From NCBI GenBank assembly GCA_945905765.1, contig CAMDPZ010000001.1, forward strand, positions 1 to 64,000: 64,000 nucleotides of DNA. The letters are read 5' to 3'. The notes under the pieces are model-generated. The model made no database searches. It was not told the origin of the DNA and worked only from the letters and a program-made list of their open reading frames with translations. Origin of the DNA: Nitrospira lenta (GTDB lineage: Bacteria; Nitrospirota; Nitrospiria; Nitrospirales; Nitrospiraceae). The translations under genes and the position numbers were made by a program. Each line of letters opens with the position of its first letter. The stretch's first letter is position 1. This document shows, in pieces, positions 1 to 9,093 of the stretch.

Positions 1-86
1 CATGGTACTCTGCGGGCCGCAAACGGCTCAGTCGATAGAGCGAGTTCTCGACCAACGACATCTATCCGAAGGACAAGACGAACGCC
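1..86. other. Left edge, no gene supported
   Basis: No gene can be established here. One plus-strand frame stays open from the window edge to a TAG at 36-38 and could be the tail of an upstream gene, but the eleven visible residues match no family I recognise, including GcvH. The remaining bases up to 86 are the leader of gcvP, with a possible ribosome site AAGGA near 69-73. Confidence 0.3.
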
Positions 87-2972
87 ATGGCTACACCGGA
101 CTTCCTCAGCCCGACCGACACCTTTATTCATCGCCATCTTGGTCCCACCGACGCGGAGGTCGGCGAGATGCTGGGAACGCTCGGCTTACAGTCGCTGGAA
201 GCGTTGACGGTCGCGACCGTGCCATCCGACATTCGGCTGCAAAAAGACCTGGATCTGCCACTCCACCGCGGCGAGCAGGCCGTGCTGCAAGAAATCCGCT
301 CCATCGCCGCGCAAAACACCCTCTGCCGTTCATTGCTCGGCATGGGCTATTACGACTGCGTCACGCCCGGCGTGATCCAACGCAACATTTTCGAAAACCC
401 GGCCTGGTACACCCAATACACGCCCTACCAGGCGGAGATTGCCCAGGGCCGCCTGGAAGCCCTGGTGAATTTTCAAACGCTGGTGACCGACCTCACCGGC
501 TTGCCCCTCGCCAACGCCTCGCTCCTGGATGAAGCCACGGCAGCAGCGGAGGCGATGGCCATGTGTCTCGCCATTTCCCGTTCAGCCGGCAGCGAACGGA
601 AAGAGTTTTTCGTGTCGCACAACTGCCATCCCCAGACCATTGCGGTGATGCACACGAGAGCCGAGCCGCTGGGCATGACGCTGCATGTGGGGCAAACGCA
701 AACCCTCGACTTCTCCAATCCGCAGTTGGCCGGCATCCTTCTCCAATATCCCGCCACGGACGGCTCTGTCGTGGATTACAGTGAACTGGTGATAAAGGCT
801 CATGCAGCCGGAGTGCTTGTGGTGGTCGCCACGGACCTCTTGGCCTTGACCCTCTTGCGTTCACCGGGAGAGTTCGGGGCCGACATCGCCATCGGGTCCA
901 CCCAGCGATTCGGAGTCCCGCTCGGATTCGGCGGCCCCCACGCTGCCTTTCTTTCGACCGCTGAATCGTTCAAACGGCAGATGCCGGGACGTATCGTCGG
1001 CGTCTCCAAGGATGCCACGGGAAAACCGGCCAGCCGCCTATCGCTCCAGACACGCGAGCAACATATCCGGCGTGAGAAGGCCACGAGCAACATCTGCACG
1101 GCGCAGGTGCTCTTGGCCATCATGGCCAGCATGTATGCGATCTACCATGGGCCGGAGGGTTTGCGGAAGATTGCCGAACGGGTGCATGGCATGGCGGTGG
1201 TGCTGGCGGAAGGCTTGCGGAAACTCGGGTTCGATGTCGGAACAGAAGCCTACTTCGATACGGTTCTAGTCCGGCTGACGAAGGCGCAGGCCAATCTTAT
1301 TTTGGCCAGAGCCAGTAAGGCCTGCATCAACCTTCGTTCGTACGAGGACCATTCCATCGGAATTGCGCTGGACGAAGTGAGTTCGGAAGAAGAAATCAGA
1401 TGCCTGTTCGAAATTTTTACCGGCCACGATCAGCTGCCCTTTCAGATAAAGGGCTTAAGCCGCAGCGTCACCACCAGCTTCCCTGCGAACCTATCCCGCA
1501 CCAGCGCCTACCTGACCCACGAGGTTTTCAATCGCTACCATTCGGAACATGAGATGCTGCGGTACATCCACCGCCTTGAGGCAAAGGACCTGTCGCTCGT
1601 CCATTCGATGATCCCCCTGGGGTCCTGCACCATGAAGCTGAACGCGACGTCAGAAATGCTGCCGGTCACCTGGCCGGAGTTCTCGCGGCTCCATCCCTTT
1701 GCGCCGCAGGAGCAAACCAAAGGCTATCAGGAACTGTTCCGTCAGCTGGAGGCCTGGCTGGCCGAGATTACCGGATTCTCCTCCGTGTCCTTGCAGCCGA
1801 ATGCCGGCTCACAGGGCGAGTATGCGGGTCTGATGGTGATCCGGGCCTACCACCGGAGCCGCGGGGACCTGCATCGGGATGTCTGTTTGATTCCCGTCTC
1901 CGCGCATGGCACAAATCCGGCCAGCGCTGCCATGGTAGGCATGACGGTGGTGGTGGTCGCCTGCGATCAACAGGGCAATGTGAATTTAGACGACCTTGAA
2001 GCCAAGGCCGCGCAACATCGCGATCGCCTCTCGGCGCTCATGTTGACCTACCCTTCGACTCACGGAGTCTTCGAAGCGGATGTGCGGCGCATCTGCCAAA
2101 TCGTCCATACGCATGGCGGACAAGTCTATATGGATGGAGCCAACATGAATGCCCAAGTGGGACTCTGCCGCCCCGGCGACATCGGCGCGGATGTTTGCCA
2201 TCTGAATCTGCACAAGACCTTTTGCATCCCCCATGGCGGCGGCGGTCCCGGGATGGGACCGATCGGCGTGGCGCGCCATCTGACGCCATTCCTTCCCGGC
2301 CATCCGGTCACGCGCCTGGGCGGAAAAGATTCCATCGGCCCAGTCTCGGCAGCTCCCTATGGCAGTCCCAGCATCGTGACGATTTCCTGGGTCTACATCG
2401 CCCTGATGGGACGGGACGGATTGACGAAGGCGACGCAGGTGGCGATCTTGAACGCCAACTACATGGCCAAGAGGCTGGAGAAATATTATCCCATCCTCTA
2501 TCGAGGCAAGGCCGGGTTCGTGGCGCACGAATTCATTCTCGACCTTCGCCAGTTCAAGGAGACTGCGGGAGTCGAAGCCATGGATGTGGCAAAGCGATTG
2601 ATGGATTACGGGTTCCATGCTCCGACTGTGTCGTTCCCGGTCGCAGGGACCCTCATGATCGAACCGACGGAAAGCGAATCGAGAGCCGAGCTGGACCGGT
2701 TCTGCGAGGCCATGATCTCGATCCACGCCGAGATACAGGCCATCATCGAGGGCCGCCAGCCCCGCACGAACAATCTCTTGAAGAATGCGCCCCACACGGC
2801 GCAGGTGGTTACAGCTTCCGAATGGACCAGGCCCTACAGCCGTGAAGAGGCGGCCTTTCCCGCCCCCTGGGTCCGCGACCATAAGTTCTGGCCCAGCGTG
2901 AGCCGCATCGACGAAGCCTACGGCGATCGCCATCTCATCTGCACCTGCCCCCCCATTGAGAGCTATTCCTAG
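87..2972 (+). CDS. gcvP: Glycine dehydrogenase (decarboxylating), P protein
   Basis: The pyridoxal-phosphate subunit of the glycine cleavage system removes CO2 from glycine and passes the aminomethyl group to the lipoyl arm of GcvH in the cytoplasm. The 961 residues match the single-chain form, in which the two homologous halves (GcvPA-like and GcvPB-like) are fused. The N-terminal half begins with an FIHRHLGP motif. The PLP lysine is K710, in the NLHKTF motif followed by a glycine-rich HGGGGPG loop. The ATG at 87 is the only start that gives the full N-terminus. The gcvT gene lies 4.5 kb away on the other strand, and gcvH and the lpd gene are not in the window, so the system is split. In autotrophic nitrite oxidisers it could also run in reverse or supply one-carbon units; that is inference. 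Confidence 0.97.
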   Translation: MATPDFLSPTDTFIHRHLGPTDAEVGEMLGTLGLQSLEALTVATVPSDIRLQKDLDLPLHRGEQAVLQEIRSIAAQNTLCRSLLGMGYYDCVTPGVIQRNIFENPAWYTQYTPYQAEIAQGRLEALVNFQTLVTDLTGLPLANASLLDEATAAAEAMAMCLAISRSAGSERKEFFVSHNCHPQTIAVMHTRAEPLGMTLHVGQTQTLDFSNPQLAGILLQYPATDGSVVDYSELVIKAHAAGVLVVVATDLLALTLLRSPGEFGADIAIGSTQRFGVPLGFGGPHAAFLSTAESFKRQMPGRIVGVSKDATGKPASRLSLQTREQHIRREKATSNICTAQVLLAIMASMYAIYHGPEGLRKIAERVHGMAVVLAEGLRKLGFDVGTEAYFDTVLVRLTKAQANLILARASKACINLRSYEDHSIGIALDEVSSEEEIRCLFEIFTGHDQLPFQIKGLSRSVTTSFPANLSRTSAYLTHEVFNRYHSEHEMLRYIHRLEAKDLSLVHSMIPLGSCTMKLNATSEMLPVTWPEFSRLHPFAPQEQTKGYQELFRQLEAWLAEITGFSSVSLQPNAGSQGEYAGLMVIRAYHRSRGDLHRDVCLIPVSAHGTNPASAAMVGMTVVVVACDQQGNVNLDDLEAKAAQHRDRLSALMLTYPSTHGVFEADVRRICQIVHTHGGQVYMDGANMNAQVGLCRPGDIGADVCHLNLHKTFCIPHGGGGPGMGPIGVARHLTPFLPGHPVTRLGGKDSIGPVSAAPYGSPSIVTISWVYIALMGRDGLTKATQVAILNANYMAKRLEKYYPILYRGKAGFVAHEFILDLRQFKETAGVEAMDVAKRLMDYGFHAPTVSFPVAGTLMIEPTESESRAELDRFCEAMISIHAEIQAIIEGRQPRTNNLLKNAPHTAQVVTASEWTRPYSREEAAFPAPWVRDHKFWPSVSRIDEAYGDRHLICTCPPIESYS

Positions 2973-3063
2973 GCTGCGCCGCCATAGTCCCGCTTGCCAC
3001 CATCCGCTCATCGCAGTAGAGTGAAGCCTGCCCGAACGTTCTTCTTCCAAGAAGGAGGTTGCC

Positions 3064-4377
3064 ATGGGTACGATCGACCGGCGCGACTTTCTCATCCGTA
3101 GCGGACTGGCCATCGGGGCCTCATTGCTGGCCGCCGAGGCCCCTCTTCCCAAATCCTTCGCTCACGCACCGCCGAAGCTCGATAACTGGCAAACAGTGCG
3201 TGAACAATTTCAACTCTCCCGCGATTTTATCCAACTGGCCGGGTTCTTTCTTGCCTCCCATCCGGCTCCGGTCAGAGTTGCCATCGAACGGCATAGGCGC
3301 GGACTGGATGCCGATCCCATCGGCTATTGGTTTGAGCATGAAGAACAGCAGGAGGCAGCGGTGCTCCGAGCTGCGGCAGACTATCTGGGGGTCGATCCGA
3401 CGGAAATTGCCTTGACCGACAGCACGACGATGGGGCTGGGGCTCCTCTATGGAGGCCTCACCCTGCGCGAAGGCCAGGAAATCCTCACGACCCGGCACGA
3501 TCATTATTCGACAGAAATATCCTTGAAGCTTCGCGCGGAGCGGACCGGCGCCACGGTGCGCCAGATTCCGCTCTATCGCTCACTCAAAAATGTGTCGCGG
3601 CAGGAACTCCTCGACAACCTGACTGCAAACATCAAACCCCACACCAGAGTCGTCGCGGTCACCTGGGTCCATTCGAGCACAGGCCTGAAGCTGCCGATCC
3701 AGGAGATGGCTCAGGCCATTCAGCAACTGAACAGCTCCCGCGCGGAGCAGGACCGAGTGATCTTCTGCGTGGATGGGGTTCATGCCCTGGGCGTTGAAAA
3801 TTTCCGCCTCTCCGAGGTGGGCTGCGATTTCCTGATTGCAGGAACGCACAAGTGGCTGTTCGGTCCGCGAGGAACCGGCCTGGTCTGGGGTCATCAGAGG
3901 GCCTGGCCTATCGCCAACCCCATCATCCCCACCTTCACTACCCAGGCCTACGATATCTGGATGGAGCTCATCCCGCCAAAGGAGTTGCCGAAGTCCTCCT
4001 ACATGACTCCTGGCGGATTCCATTCCTTCGAACACCGGTGGGCGCTCGACGAAGCCTTCAAGTTCCATCAAATAATCGGCAAGGCCCGCGTGACCCAACG
4101 GATCTACGAACTGAATCAGCAGATGAAGCAGGGCTTGGCAAAGATGCCACACATCACATTGCATACGCCGATGTCGCAGGATCTGTCGGCCGGGATCGTC
4201 TGTTTCGACGTGGCAGGGATGGCCCCGCGCCAAGTGGTCGAGCGGCTCAAGCAAAAGAAAATCATCGGGAGCGTCACTCCCTACGCCACGCAATATGCGC
4301 GCTTGGCGCCAAGCCTTCTCACCTCATCGGATGACATTGAACGGGCACTTCAAGAAATTCGGAAGCTGCAGGCCTAG
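3064..4377 (+). CDS. Tat-exported class V aminotransferase-fold PLP enzyme
   Basis: A 437-residue protein of the class V aminotransferase fold (cysteine desulfurase / isopenicillin-N-epimerase-like). The N-terminus has a twin-arginine signal: RRDFLIRSG followed by a hydrophobic stretch and an alanine-rich cleavage region near residues 25-35, so export of the folded holoenzyme is expected. K263 in the THKW motif is the likely PLP lysine, and upstream there are conserved-looking DST and HSSTG motifs. The start at 3064 has a strong AAGGAGG site at 3052-3058, but the first half of that site pairs with CTTCTT at 3041-3046 in a small hairpin. The gene lies 91 bases after gcvP in the same direction. 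The substrate cannot be read from sequence; the export signal argues against a role in cytoplasmic Fe-S assembly. Confidence 0.85.
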   Translation: MGTIDRRDFLIRSGLAIGASLLAAEAPLPKSFAHAPPKLDNWQTVREQFQLSRDFIQLAGFFLASHPAPVRVAIERHRRGLDADPIGYWFEHEEQQEAAVLRAAADYLGVDPTEIALTDSTTMGLGLLYGGLTLREGQEILTTRHDHYSTEISLKLRAERTGATVRQIPLYRSLKNVSRQELLDNLTANIKPHTRVVAVTWVHSSTGLKLPIQEMAQAIQQLNSSRAEQDRVIFCVDGVHALGVENFRLSEVGCDFLIAGTHKWLFGPRGTGLVWGHQRAWPIANPIIPTFTTQAYDIWMELIPPKELPKSSYMTPGGFHSFEHRWALDEAFKFHQIIGKARVTQRIYELNQQMKQGLAKMPHITLHTPMSQDLSAGIVCFDVAGMAPRQVVERLKQKKIIGSVTPYATQYARLAPSLLTSSDDIERALQEIRKLQA

Positions 4378-4458
4378 CAAGAAACACCTTCATCCGGTAC
4401 AGTCGTCATTCGATCCAGGCCGCTTTGCACATTTCAAGCAATCTTTCAGGCTGAACCT

Positions 4459-4869
4459 ATGCTGCACATCTCCTCACACGTCATCATCCCCGATTCTGAA
4501 ATCGACATCCATGCGATGAGGTCGCAGGGCGCCGGCGGACAGAACGTGAACAAGGTCTCGTCTGCGATCCATTTGCAGTTCGATATTGCCGCCTCCTCGC
4601 TGCCCCCCCTCTACAAGGAAGAGCTGATGAAGCTCAGAGACAATCGAATTTCAGAGGATGGGGTGATCACGATCAAGGCGCAGCAGCACCGGAGTCAGGA
4701 GCAGAATCGTGAGGATGCCCTTGCGCGGCTCTGCGAGCTCATTCAAAGCGTGGCGGTCCCGCGCAAGAAGCGCAGGGCCACGAAACCGACGAAGGGGTCG
4801 AAGCAGCGGAGGCTGGAGAGTAAAACGAAACGAGGAAAGCTAAAAACCCTCAGGCGGACGCTGGAGTAA
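4459..4869 (+). CDS. arfB: Peptidyl-tRNA hydrolase of the ArfB (YaeJ) type
   Basis: A 136-residue stand-alone release-factor catalytic domain. The GGQ motif is at residues 26-28 within GAGGQNVNKV, the signature that hydrolyses peptidyl-tRNA in the ribosomal P site. The C-terminus from about residue 100 is a highly basic Lys/Arg tail, as in ArfB, where it enters the empty mRNA channel of stalled ribosomes. The length and architecture match ArfB rather than RF1/RF2, which have codon-recognition domains. It acts in ribosome rescue. It follows the aminotransferase gene by about 80 bases and is followed by a heptamer-rich inverted repeat. Confidence 0.9.
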   Translation: MLHISSHVIIPDSEIDIHAMRSQGAGGQNVNKVSSAIHLQFDIAASSLPPLYKEELMKLRDNRISEDGVITIKAQQHRSQEQNREDALARLCELIQSVAVPRKKRRATKPTKGSKQRRLESKTKRGKLKTLRRTLE

Positions 4870-4872
4870 GAA

Positions 4873-4955
4873 GTGACGTCATTCGTCAAACGAGAAGGAA
4901 GCCAGGATGTGCCGGACTGTTCCCTTTCTGCGATTGACGGATGACGAGTGACGTC
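4873..4955. repeat. Heptamer-rich inverted repeat (copy 1)
   Basis: Left arm 4873-4892 is built of CGTCA-type heptamers and ends in CGTCAAACG. Right arm 4931-4955 reads CGATTGACGGATGACGAG and so on, and is the near reverse complement. The same sequence type recurs at 14488-14575 inside another intergenic repeat. It lies between the converging arfB and fabI genes and may act as a two-way terminator. Confidence 0.6.
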
Positions 4956-4962
4956 TACCGAA

Positions 4963-5745
4963 TCACTCGGCCGACGCGAGCGACCCCAGAATGTTATACC
5001 CCCCGTCCACGTAGATCACTTCTCCGGTAATTCCGCGTCCTAGCGAACTCACCAGGAACAGAGCCGTGTCGCCGACTTCTCCCTGTTCCGTAGCGCGGCG
5101 GAGAGGCGCAAACTCACGATGGTGATCCACCATCTTGCTGATGCCAGAAACGCCGCGGGCAGCCAGGGTCTTGATCGGGCCGGCGGAGATGGCATTCACC
5201 CGAATGTTCTTCGGGCCGAGGTCGTTGGCCAGGTAACGAACAGTAGCTTCAAGGGCCGCCTTAGCCACTCCCATCACATTGTAATGGGGCACCACCCGTT
5301 CCGCTCCCAGGTAGGTGAGGGTAACGATGGAACCTCCATCGGTCATCAAGGGCAAGGCGGCTTTGGTGACGGCAACGAGCGAATAGGCGCTGACATCGAG
5401 GGCCGTGGCAAACCCCTGCCTCGTCGTATTCACGAACTGGCCGGTGAGTTCTTCACGAGGGGCAAAGGCGACTGAATGGACAAGGAAGTCGATCTTCGGG
5501 GTTTCCTGCCCCACGCTCTGCATCAAGGCTGCGATTTGTGCATCGTCTCCCACGTCGCAAGGAAAGGCTTTCGCGCCAGGCATGGTCGCGATCAGCTCTT
5601 CGACGTTTTCCCTGAGCCGCTCACCCTGATAGTTGAAAAACAGCTTGGCGCCCTGGCCCGCAGCAGATTGGGCGATGGCCCAGGCGATGCTGTGCTTGTT
5701 GGCAACCCCAATGATCAGTCCTGTTTTGCCTGTCAGTAGGCTCAT
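4963..5745 (-). CDS. fabI: Enoyl-[acyl-carrier-protein] reductase (NADH)
   Basis: Catalyses the last reduction of each fatty-acid elongation cycle in the cytoplasm. At 260 residues it has the usual FabI length. The short-chain dehydrogenase fold is shown by the modified nucleotide-binding motif GVANKHSIAWAIA near residues 13-25 and by the catalytic Y-x6-K pair in YNVMGVAK, where FabI has six residues between Tyr and Lys instead of the three of ordinary SDRs. It ends only a few bases from the heptamer inverted repeat that separates it from arfB. It appears to be a single-gene unit, with mug in the same direction upstream and a gap of about 97 bases. Confidence 0.96.
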   Translation of the reverse strand: MSLLTGKTGLIIGVANKHSIAWAIAQSAAGQGAKLFFNYQGERLRENVEELIATMPGAKAFPCDVGDDAQIAALMQSVGQETPKIDFLVHSVAFAPREELTGQFVNTTRQGFATALDVSAYSLVAVTKAALPLMTDGGSIVTLTYLGAERVVPHYNVMGVAKAALEATVRYLANDLGPKNIRVNAISAGPIKTLAARGVSGISKMVDHHREFAPLRRATEQGEVGDTALFLVSSLGRGITGEVIYVDGGYNILGSLASAE

Positions 5746-5842
5746 TGTCGCGATCTCCCTAATAATGGTCCTGGCGGTTCACAAGCCAGAAGATAGCACG
5801 ATTGAGGCGCATCTGTGAATCGACCGGCTCACGTTCTTAAAA

Positions 5843-6436
5843 TTAATCCGGCTCAAGGCATTTGAGCGCCTGGAATGACGAGAGCATCGTGCGATAGGAA
5901 TAATGCGCATTCCGGCCGCTGGGATTCGGCAGGACAAAGACTGGCCGACCGGCCAAAACCTTGCCCTGTAATCCCAGGCTGATTCCTCCGGTCTTGTGTT
6001 CCGGAAATAATCTGCGATAGATCGTGACCCCCAGCAGGGCCACCACATGGGGCTGATACAGCTGAACTCTGGCGGCAAGCCTCTTCCGTCCCGCTGCATA
6101 TTCGCTCGGCTTCAACACATCGATCCCCGCGCTGGGCCGCGGGACGATGTTCGTCAGGCCAAGGCCCCAATCGGGCAGACGCCAATCGTCTTGGCAGGTG
6201 AGTGGCTCGGAGACGAGTTGCGACTCGAATAGGAGTTTCCAGAAACGGTTGGAGTGGCCGGCAAAGTGACGGCCAATGGCCGCTGAGCGAAGACCTGGAT
6301 TGATCCCGACGAAGAGCACCAGCAGGCCCGGGCGAATATGGTCCGGGAGCCTCTTCGCCAAAAGAGCTTTTGGCGTCTTCTTCGCAGAACCTCTCGCCAT
6401 CGCCCTCGTCGCAGGAGTTGCTGAAGGTTTCATCAT
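5843..6436 (-). CDS. mug: G/U mismatch-specific uracil-DNA glycosylase (Mug/TDG family)
   Basis: Removes uracil or ethenocytosine opposite guanine in DNA base-excision repair. The 197-residue protein has the family motif VGINPGLRSA, whose Asn is the catalytic position of Mug, the FAGHSNRFWK motif that follows it, and a C-terminal LPNPSGRNAH motif lining the minor groove. A basic stretch of about 35 residues precedes the domain and is longer than in E. coli Mug. Two adjacent ATG codons (6434-6436 and 6431-6433) could each be the start. Confidence 0.9.
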   Translation of the reverse strand: MMKPSATPATRAMARGSAKKTPKALLAKRLPDHIRPGLLVLFVGINPGLRSAAIGRHFAGHSNRFWKLLFESQLVSEPLTCQDDWRLPDWGLGLTNIVPRPSAGIDVLKPSEYAAGRKRLAARVQLYQPHVVALLGVTIYRRLFPEHKTGGISLGLQGKVLAGRPVFVLPNPSGRNAHYSYRTMLSSFQALKCLEPD

Positions 6437-6658
6437 CGACAGGTTTTCAGCCTTTGAGGCGCTTTAGCTAACTCTTAACCATTCTGCCCCAGAAAATCGG
6501 GGGCGAGGCCATTCGTCAACAGGTCGAATAACGCTCGCAACTTATTGATACTATTCATCATTGCAAAATGTACATGGTCCGGCACCAAGCTTGCTGAGTA
6601 CATCGGTAAGTGCCGAGGAATGGCACAAACTTCAACCACTAAAAAGGGGTTACATACT

Positions 6659-6889
6659 ATGAAGAGCATCTTGATGGCGATCATGGCAGTGGCAGTGGCA
6701 GTGACGTTCAGCGCTCCTTCCTTCGCGGCCGAAGAGAAGAAGGCGGAGAAGAAGGACGAGAAGAAGGGCGGCCACGTCCTCGTGTACGGCGAAGAGAAGA
6801 AAGAGAAGAAGGACGAGAAGAAGGGCGGCCACGCCGACACGTTCGGCGACAAGAAGGACGAGAAGAAGAAAGACGAGAAGGGCAAGTAG
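6659..6889 (+). CDS. Exported Lys/Glu-rich repeat protein, function unknown
   Basis: The ATG at 6659 is preferred over the upstream open frame (from 6545) because it follows an AGGGG ribosome site and opens directly on a signal peptide (MKSILMAIMAVAVAVTF, cleavage likely after SFA). The mature part of about 53 residues is almost wholly charged and built from repeats of EKKDEKKGGH plus an aromatic-Gly element (VYG, then TFG), with a period of 19 residues. It has no Cys and no globular domain. The His in each GGH unit and the acidic residues could bind metal or polyanion, but that is speculation. It is small, periplasmic and probably disordered. A hairpin terminator follows at 6919. Confidence 0.75.
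   Translation: MKSILMAIMAVAVAVTFSAPSFAAEEKKAEKKDEKKGGHVLVYGEEKKEKKDEKKGGHADTFGDKKDEKKKDEKGK
6746..6833 (+). repeat. In-gene tandem repeat, 57-base period
   Basis: Thirty-one bases at 6746-6776 recur identically at 6803-6833, exactly 57 bases later, and encode EKKDEKKGGH twice. A partial third unit follows at the gene's 3' end (KKDEKKKDEK). Confidence 0.9.
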
Positions 6890-6918
6890 TCTCTTTTCTT
6901 CGGCGAATTGAGCCAGCT

Positions 6919-6951
6919 AAGGGGTCTCCCGCTTCGAGTGGGAGGCCCCTT
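6919..6951. terminator. Hairpin between converging genes
   Basis: AAGGGGTCTCCC at 6919-6930 pairs with GGGAGGCCCCTT at 6940-6951, with one G-T wobble and a short TTCG-containing loop. It sits between the plus-strand repeat protein and the minus-strand NUDIX gene, so it can serve both. The T tract after it is weak. Confidence 0.75.
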
Positions 6952-6962
6952 GTGCGTTCTGC

Positions 6963-7478
6963 CTACCTGCTGTTTCGAAGATAGATCGTCTGTAATCCCA
7001 CGATCGACTTCGCATCCCTGATCGCTCCGGTCTCAATCATCTTGATCGCTTCCAGCAATGGCAGCTCGATCACTTCAAGGACCTCGTCGTGATCCAGCTG
7101 TTGCCGCCCCACCGTCAGGCCGGTCGCCAGATAGATATGGATCACTTCATCGGTGAAGCCTGGCGCGGTAAAGATACTGGAGAGGAGCTCGAGCTTGCCT
7201 GCCTTGTATCCAATTTCCTCCTCCAGTTCGCGCGCTGCGCAAGCGATAGGATCTTCACCTGGATGCAATTTCCCCGCAGGAATTTCGTAAATAAACCCTG
7301 CTGCCGCATGGCGAAACTGCCTGATCAAGATAACCGTGCCATCGTCTTTCATCGGCACCACCGCAGCCGCTCCCGGATGGCGCACCACTTCCAAGTCCAC
7401 CGTGAGACCGTTGGGCAGGGTGACGGTATCGACGTTCACGTTCACGATCATACCGGTATAGATACGTTTGCTTTGCAC
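6963..7478 (-). CDS. NUDIX hydrolase, ADP-ribose pyrophosphatase type
   Basis: A 171-residue NUDIX enzyme. The NUDIX box is complete: GKLHPGEDPIACAARELEEEIGY fits G-x5-E-x7-R-E-x2-E-E-x-G. The preceding IRQFRHAAAGFIYEIPAG segment is typical of the ADP-ribose pyrophosphatase branch (NudF-like), where the R-Q-[FY]-R motif binds substrate. It probably hydrolyses ADP-ribose or a related nucleoside diphosphate sugar in the cytoplasm. The start is 3 bases downstream of the gcvT stop, so it is the last gene of an fkbp-gcvT-NUDIX operon. Confidence 0.88.
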   Translation of the reverse strand: MQSKRIYTGMIVNVNVDTVTLPNGLTVDLEVVRHPGAAAVVPMKDDGTVILIRQFRHAAAGFIYEIPAGKLHPGEDPIACAARELEEEIGYKAGKLELLSSIFTAPGFTDEVIHIYLATGLTVGRQQLDHDEVLEVIELPLLEAIKMIETGAIRDAKSIVGLQTIYLRNSR

Positions 7479-7481
7479 GGG

Positions 7482-8594
7482 CTAGGCCTTGCGTTTCTTG
7501 TAAAACGGCGGTTTGACGACGGTGGCAAAGACGCTCTTACTGCGGATTTCAATCAGGATGGAAGAACCGGGCTCCGCATACCGCGCAGGCACATAGCCCA
7601 ACCCGATCCCCTTCTGGAGGAGCGGAGAGAGATTACCGCTGGTAACCTCGCCGATCGGTTGAGAGGTCGCGGGATCGAGAATTCTGAACCCATGGCGCGG
7701 CACGGCTTTCTCGACGAGTTCGAAGGCCACGAACCGGCGCGCCACTCCTGCCTGTTGCTGCGCCAACAGCGCCTGGCTGCCGATGAACGAGCCCTTCTGG
7801 AAACTGACGGTCCAATCCGCGTTGGCTTCAAGTGGCGTCGTCTCTTCGCCCATGTCGTTGCCGTAGAGCAGATAACCCATTTCCAAACGGAGCAAATCCC
7901 TCGCCCCGAGCCCGGCCGGTTTGAGCCCCCAGGCCTGGCCCTTGTCGATGAGCAGATCCCATAGACGACCGACCTTGTCTGCGTCGATATAAATCTCATA
8001 GCCCAATTCACCGGTGTAGCCGGTCCTGGCCAGGAGACAGGGAAAGCCGCCAATCGTGCCCTCGCAGGTATGGTGAAGCTTGAGTCCCTCGAGAGATGTT
8101 CCGCCAAGGCTTATGAGGAGCTCGCGAGATTTAGGACCTTGCACGGCGACCTGAGCCATTTTCACCGACCGATCTTCGAGGAGGACCGTCTTGTCCTGCG
8201 CAAGCTGGACTTGCAGCCACGACAAAACCTTCTCGCGGTTCGATGCATTGACACAGAGGAGAAACTCATCCGACGCGATCCGATAGACGAAGATGTCGTC
8301 CTTGATGCCGCCATTCTCATTGCAGACCATGGAGTACTGGGCCTGAGAGACGGCAAGCTTCCCGACATCGTTGGTCGTGACTCGTTGGAGAAACGGGACC
8401 GCGCCAGACCCGGAGACCCACAACCGTCCCATATGGCTCACGTCGAAGAGGCCGACCTGAGAACGGACTGTATGGTACTCGTCCAAGACACCGCTGTATT
8501 GAATGGGCATTTCCCATCCGGCGAAATCGACGAGTTTGCCGCCACAGGCCTGGTGCTGCGTGATCAGTGGGGTACGTTGCATGGGGTGGCTCAC
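7482..8594 (-). CDS. gcvT: Aminomethyltransferase, glycine cleavage T protein
   Basis: Transfers the methylene group from the lipoyl-bound aminomethyl intermediate on GcvH to tetrahydrofolate and releases ammonia. The 370 residues match the family. Motifs include [14 protein letters not shown] at the N-terminus, [10 protein letters not shown], the folate-site segment [11 protein letters not shown] and the C-terminal [10 protein letters not shown]. The ATG overlaps the stop of the fkbp gene by 4 bases (ATGA), a typical translational coupling. The gcvP gene of the same system is on the opposite strand near the window start. Confidence 0.95.
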   Translation of the reverse strand: MSHPMQRTPLITQHQACGGKLVDFAGWEMPIQYSGVLDEYHTVRSQVGLFDVSHMGRLWVSGSGAVPFLQRVTTNDVGKLAVSQAQYSMVCNENGGIKDDIFVYRIASDEFLLCVNASNREKVLSWLQVQLAQDKTVLLEDRSVKMAQVAVQGPKSRELLISLGGTSLEGLKLHHTCEGTIGGFPCLLARTGYTGELGYEIYIDADKVGRLWDLLIDKGQAWGLKPAGLGARDLLRLEMGYLLYGNDMGEETTPLEANADWTVSFQKGSFIGSQALLAQQQAGVARRFVAFELVEKAVPRHGFRILDPATSQPIGEVTSGNLSPLLQKGIGLGYVPARYAEPGSSILIEIRSKSVFATVVKPPFYKKRKA

Positions 8595-8962
8595 AGGCCC
8601 AGCAGCTCGACATCGAAAATCAACGTCGCGTGGGGAGGAATCAGGCCGCCGCCCGCTCCCTGCGCGCCATAGCCGAGCTTGGAGGGAATGGTCAGCTTTC
8701 GCTTGCCACCCACCTTCATGCCCTTGACGCCCTCATCCCATCCCTTGATGACTTGCCCGACACCCAAAGCGAAAGAAAACGGCTGGCCCCGATCCACGGA
8801 GCTGTCGAACTTCTTCCCGTTTTCCAGCCAGCCGGTGTAATGCACGGTGACGGTCTGGCCCGCCTCTGCCGTCGCGCCTGTGCCGACCGTGAGCTCGATA
8901 TACTGCAACCCCGATGAGGTCGTGACTTCTTTTCCTTCGGTCCCTGCTTCTTCAAACGGCAT
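8591..8962 (-). CDS. FKBP-type peptidyl-prolyl cis-trans isomerase
   Basis: A single FKBP domain of 123 residues with the conserved [18 protein letters not shown] and [16 protein letters not shown] segments and the terminal [13 protein letters not shown] strand. No signal peptide is visible, so it should be cytoplasmic. The start has an AAGGAG site about 6 bases upstream. It is the first gene of the fkbp-gcvT-NUDIX operon. Confidence 0.93.
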   Translation of the reverse strand: MPFEEAGTEGKEVTTSSGLQYIELTVGTGATAEAGQTVTVHYTGWLENGKKFDSSVDRGQPFSFALGVGQVIKGWDEGVKGMKVGGKRKLTIPSKLGYGAQGAGGGLIPPHATLIFDVELLGL

Positions 8963-9093
8963 GACTGCTCCTTTTTTTGATCATCGGTCACTCTGCCACA
9001 ATGCGCATGACCCGAAAGTAAAAATTCCGTCGTGCAGAATTGCCTGCCAGCCTCCAGACAGATAGTTCTCTTCGAGCGCTGGCTAAACGACGC

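Noticed and set aside
1986..3152. 388-codon minus-strand open frame opposite the end of gcvP
   Set aside because: It overlaps a certain gene and crosses its end without a ribosome site; the translation has no recognisable domain.
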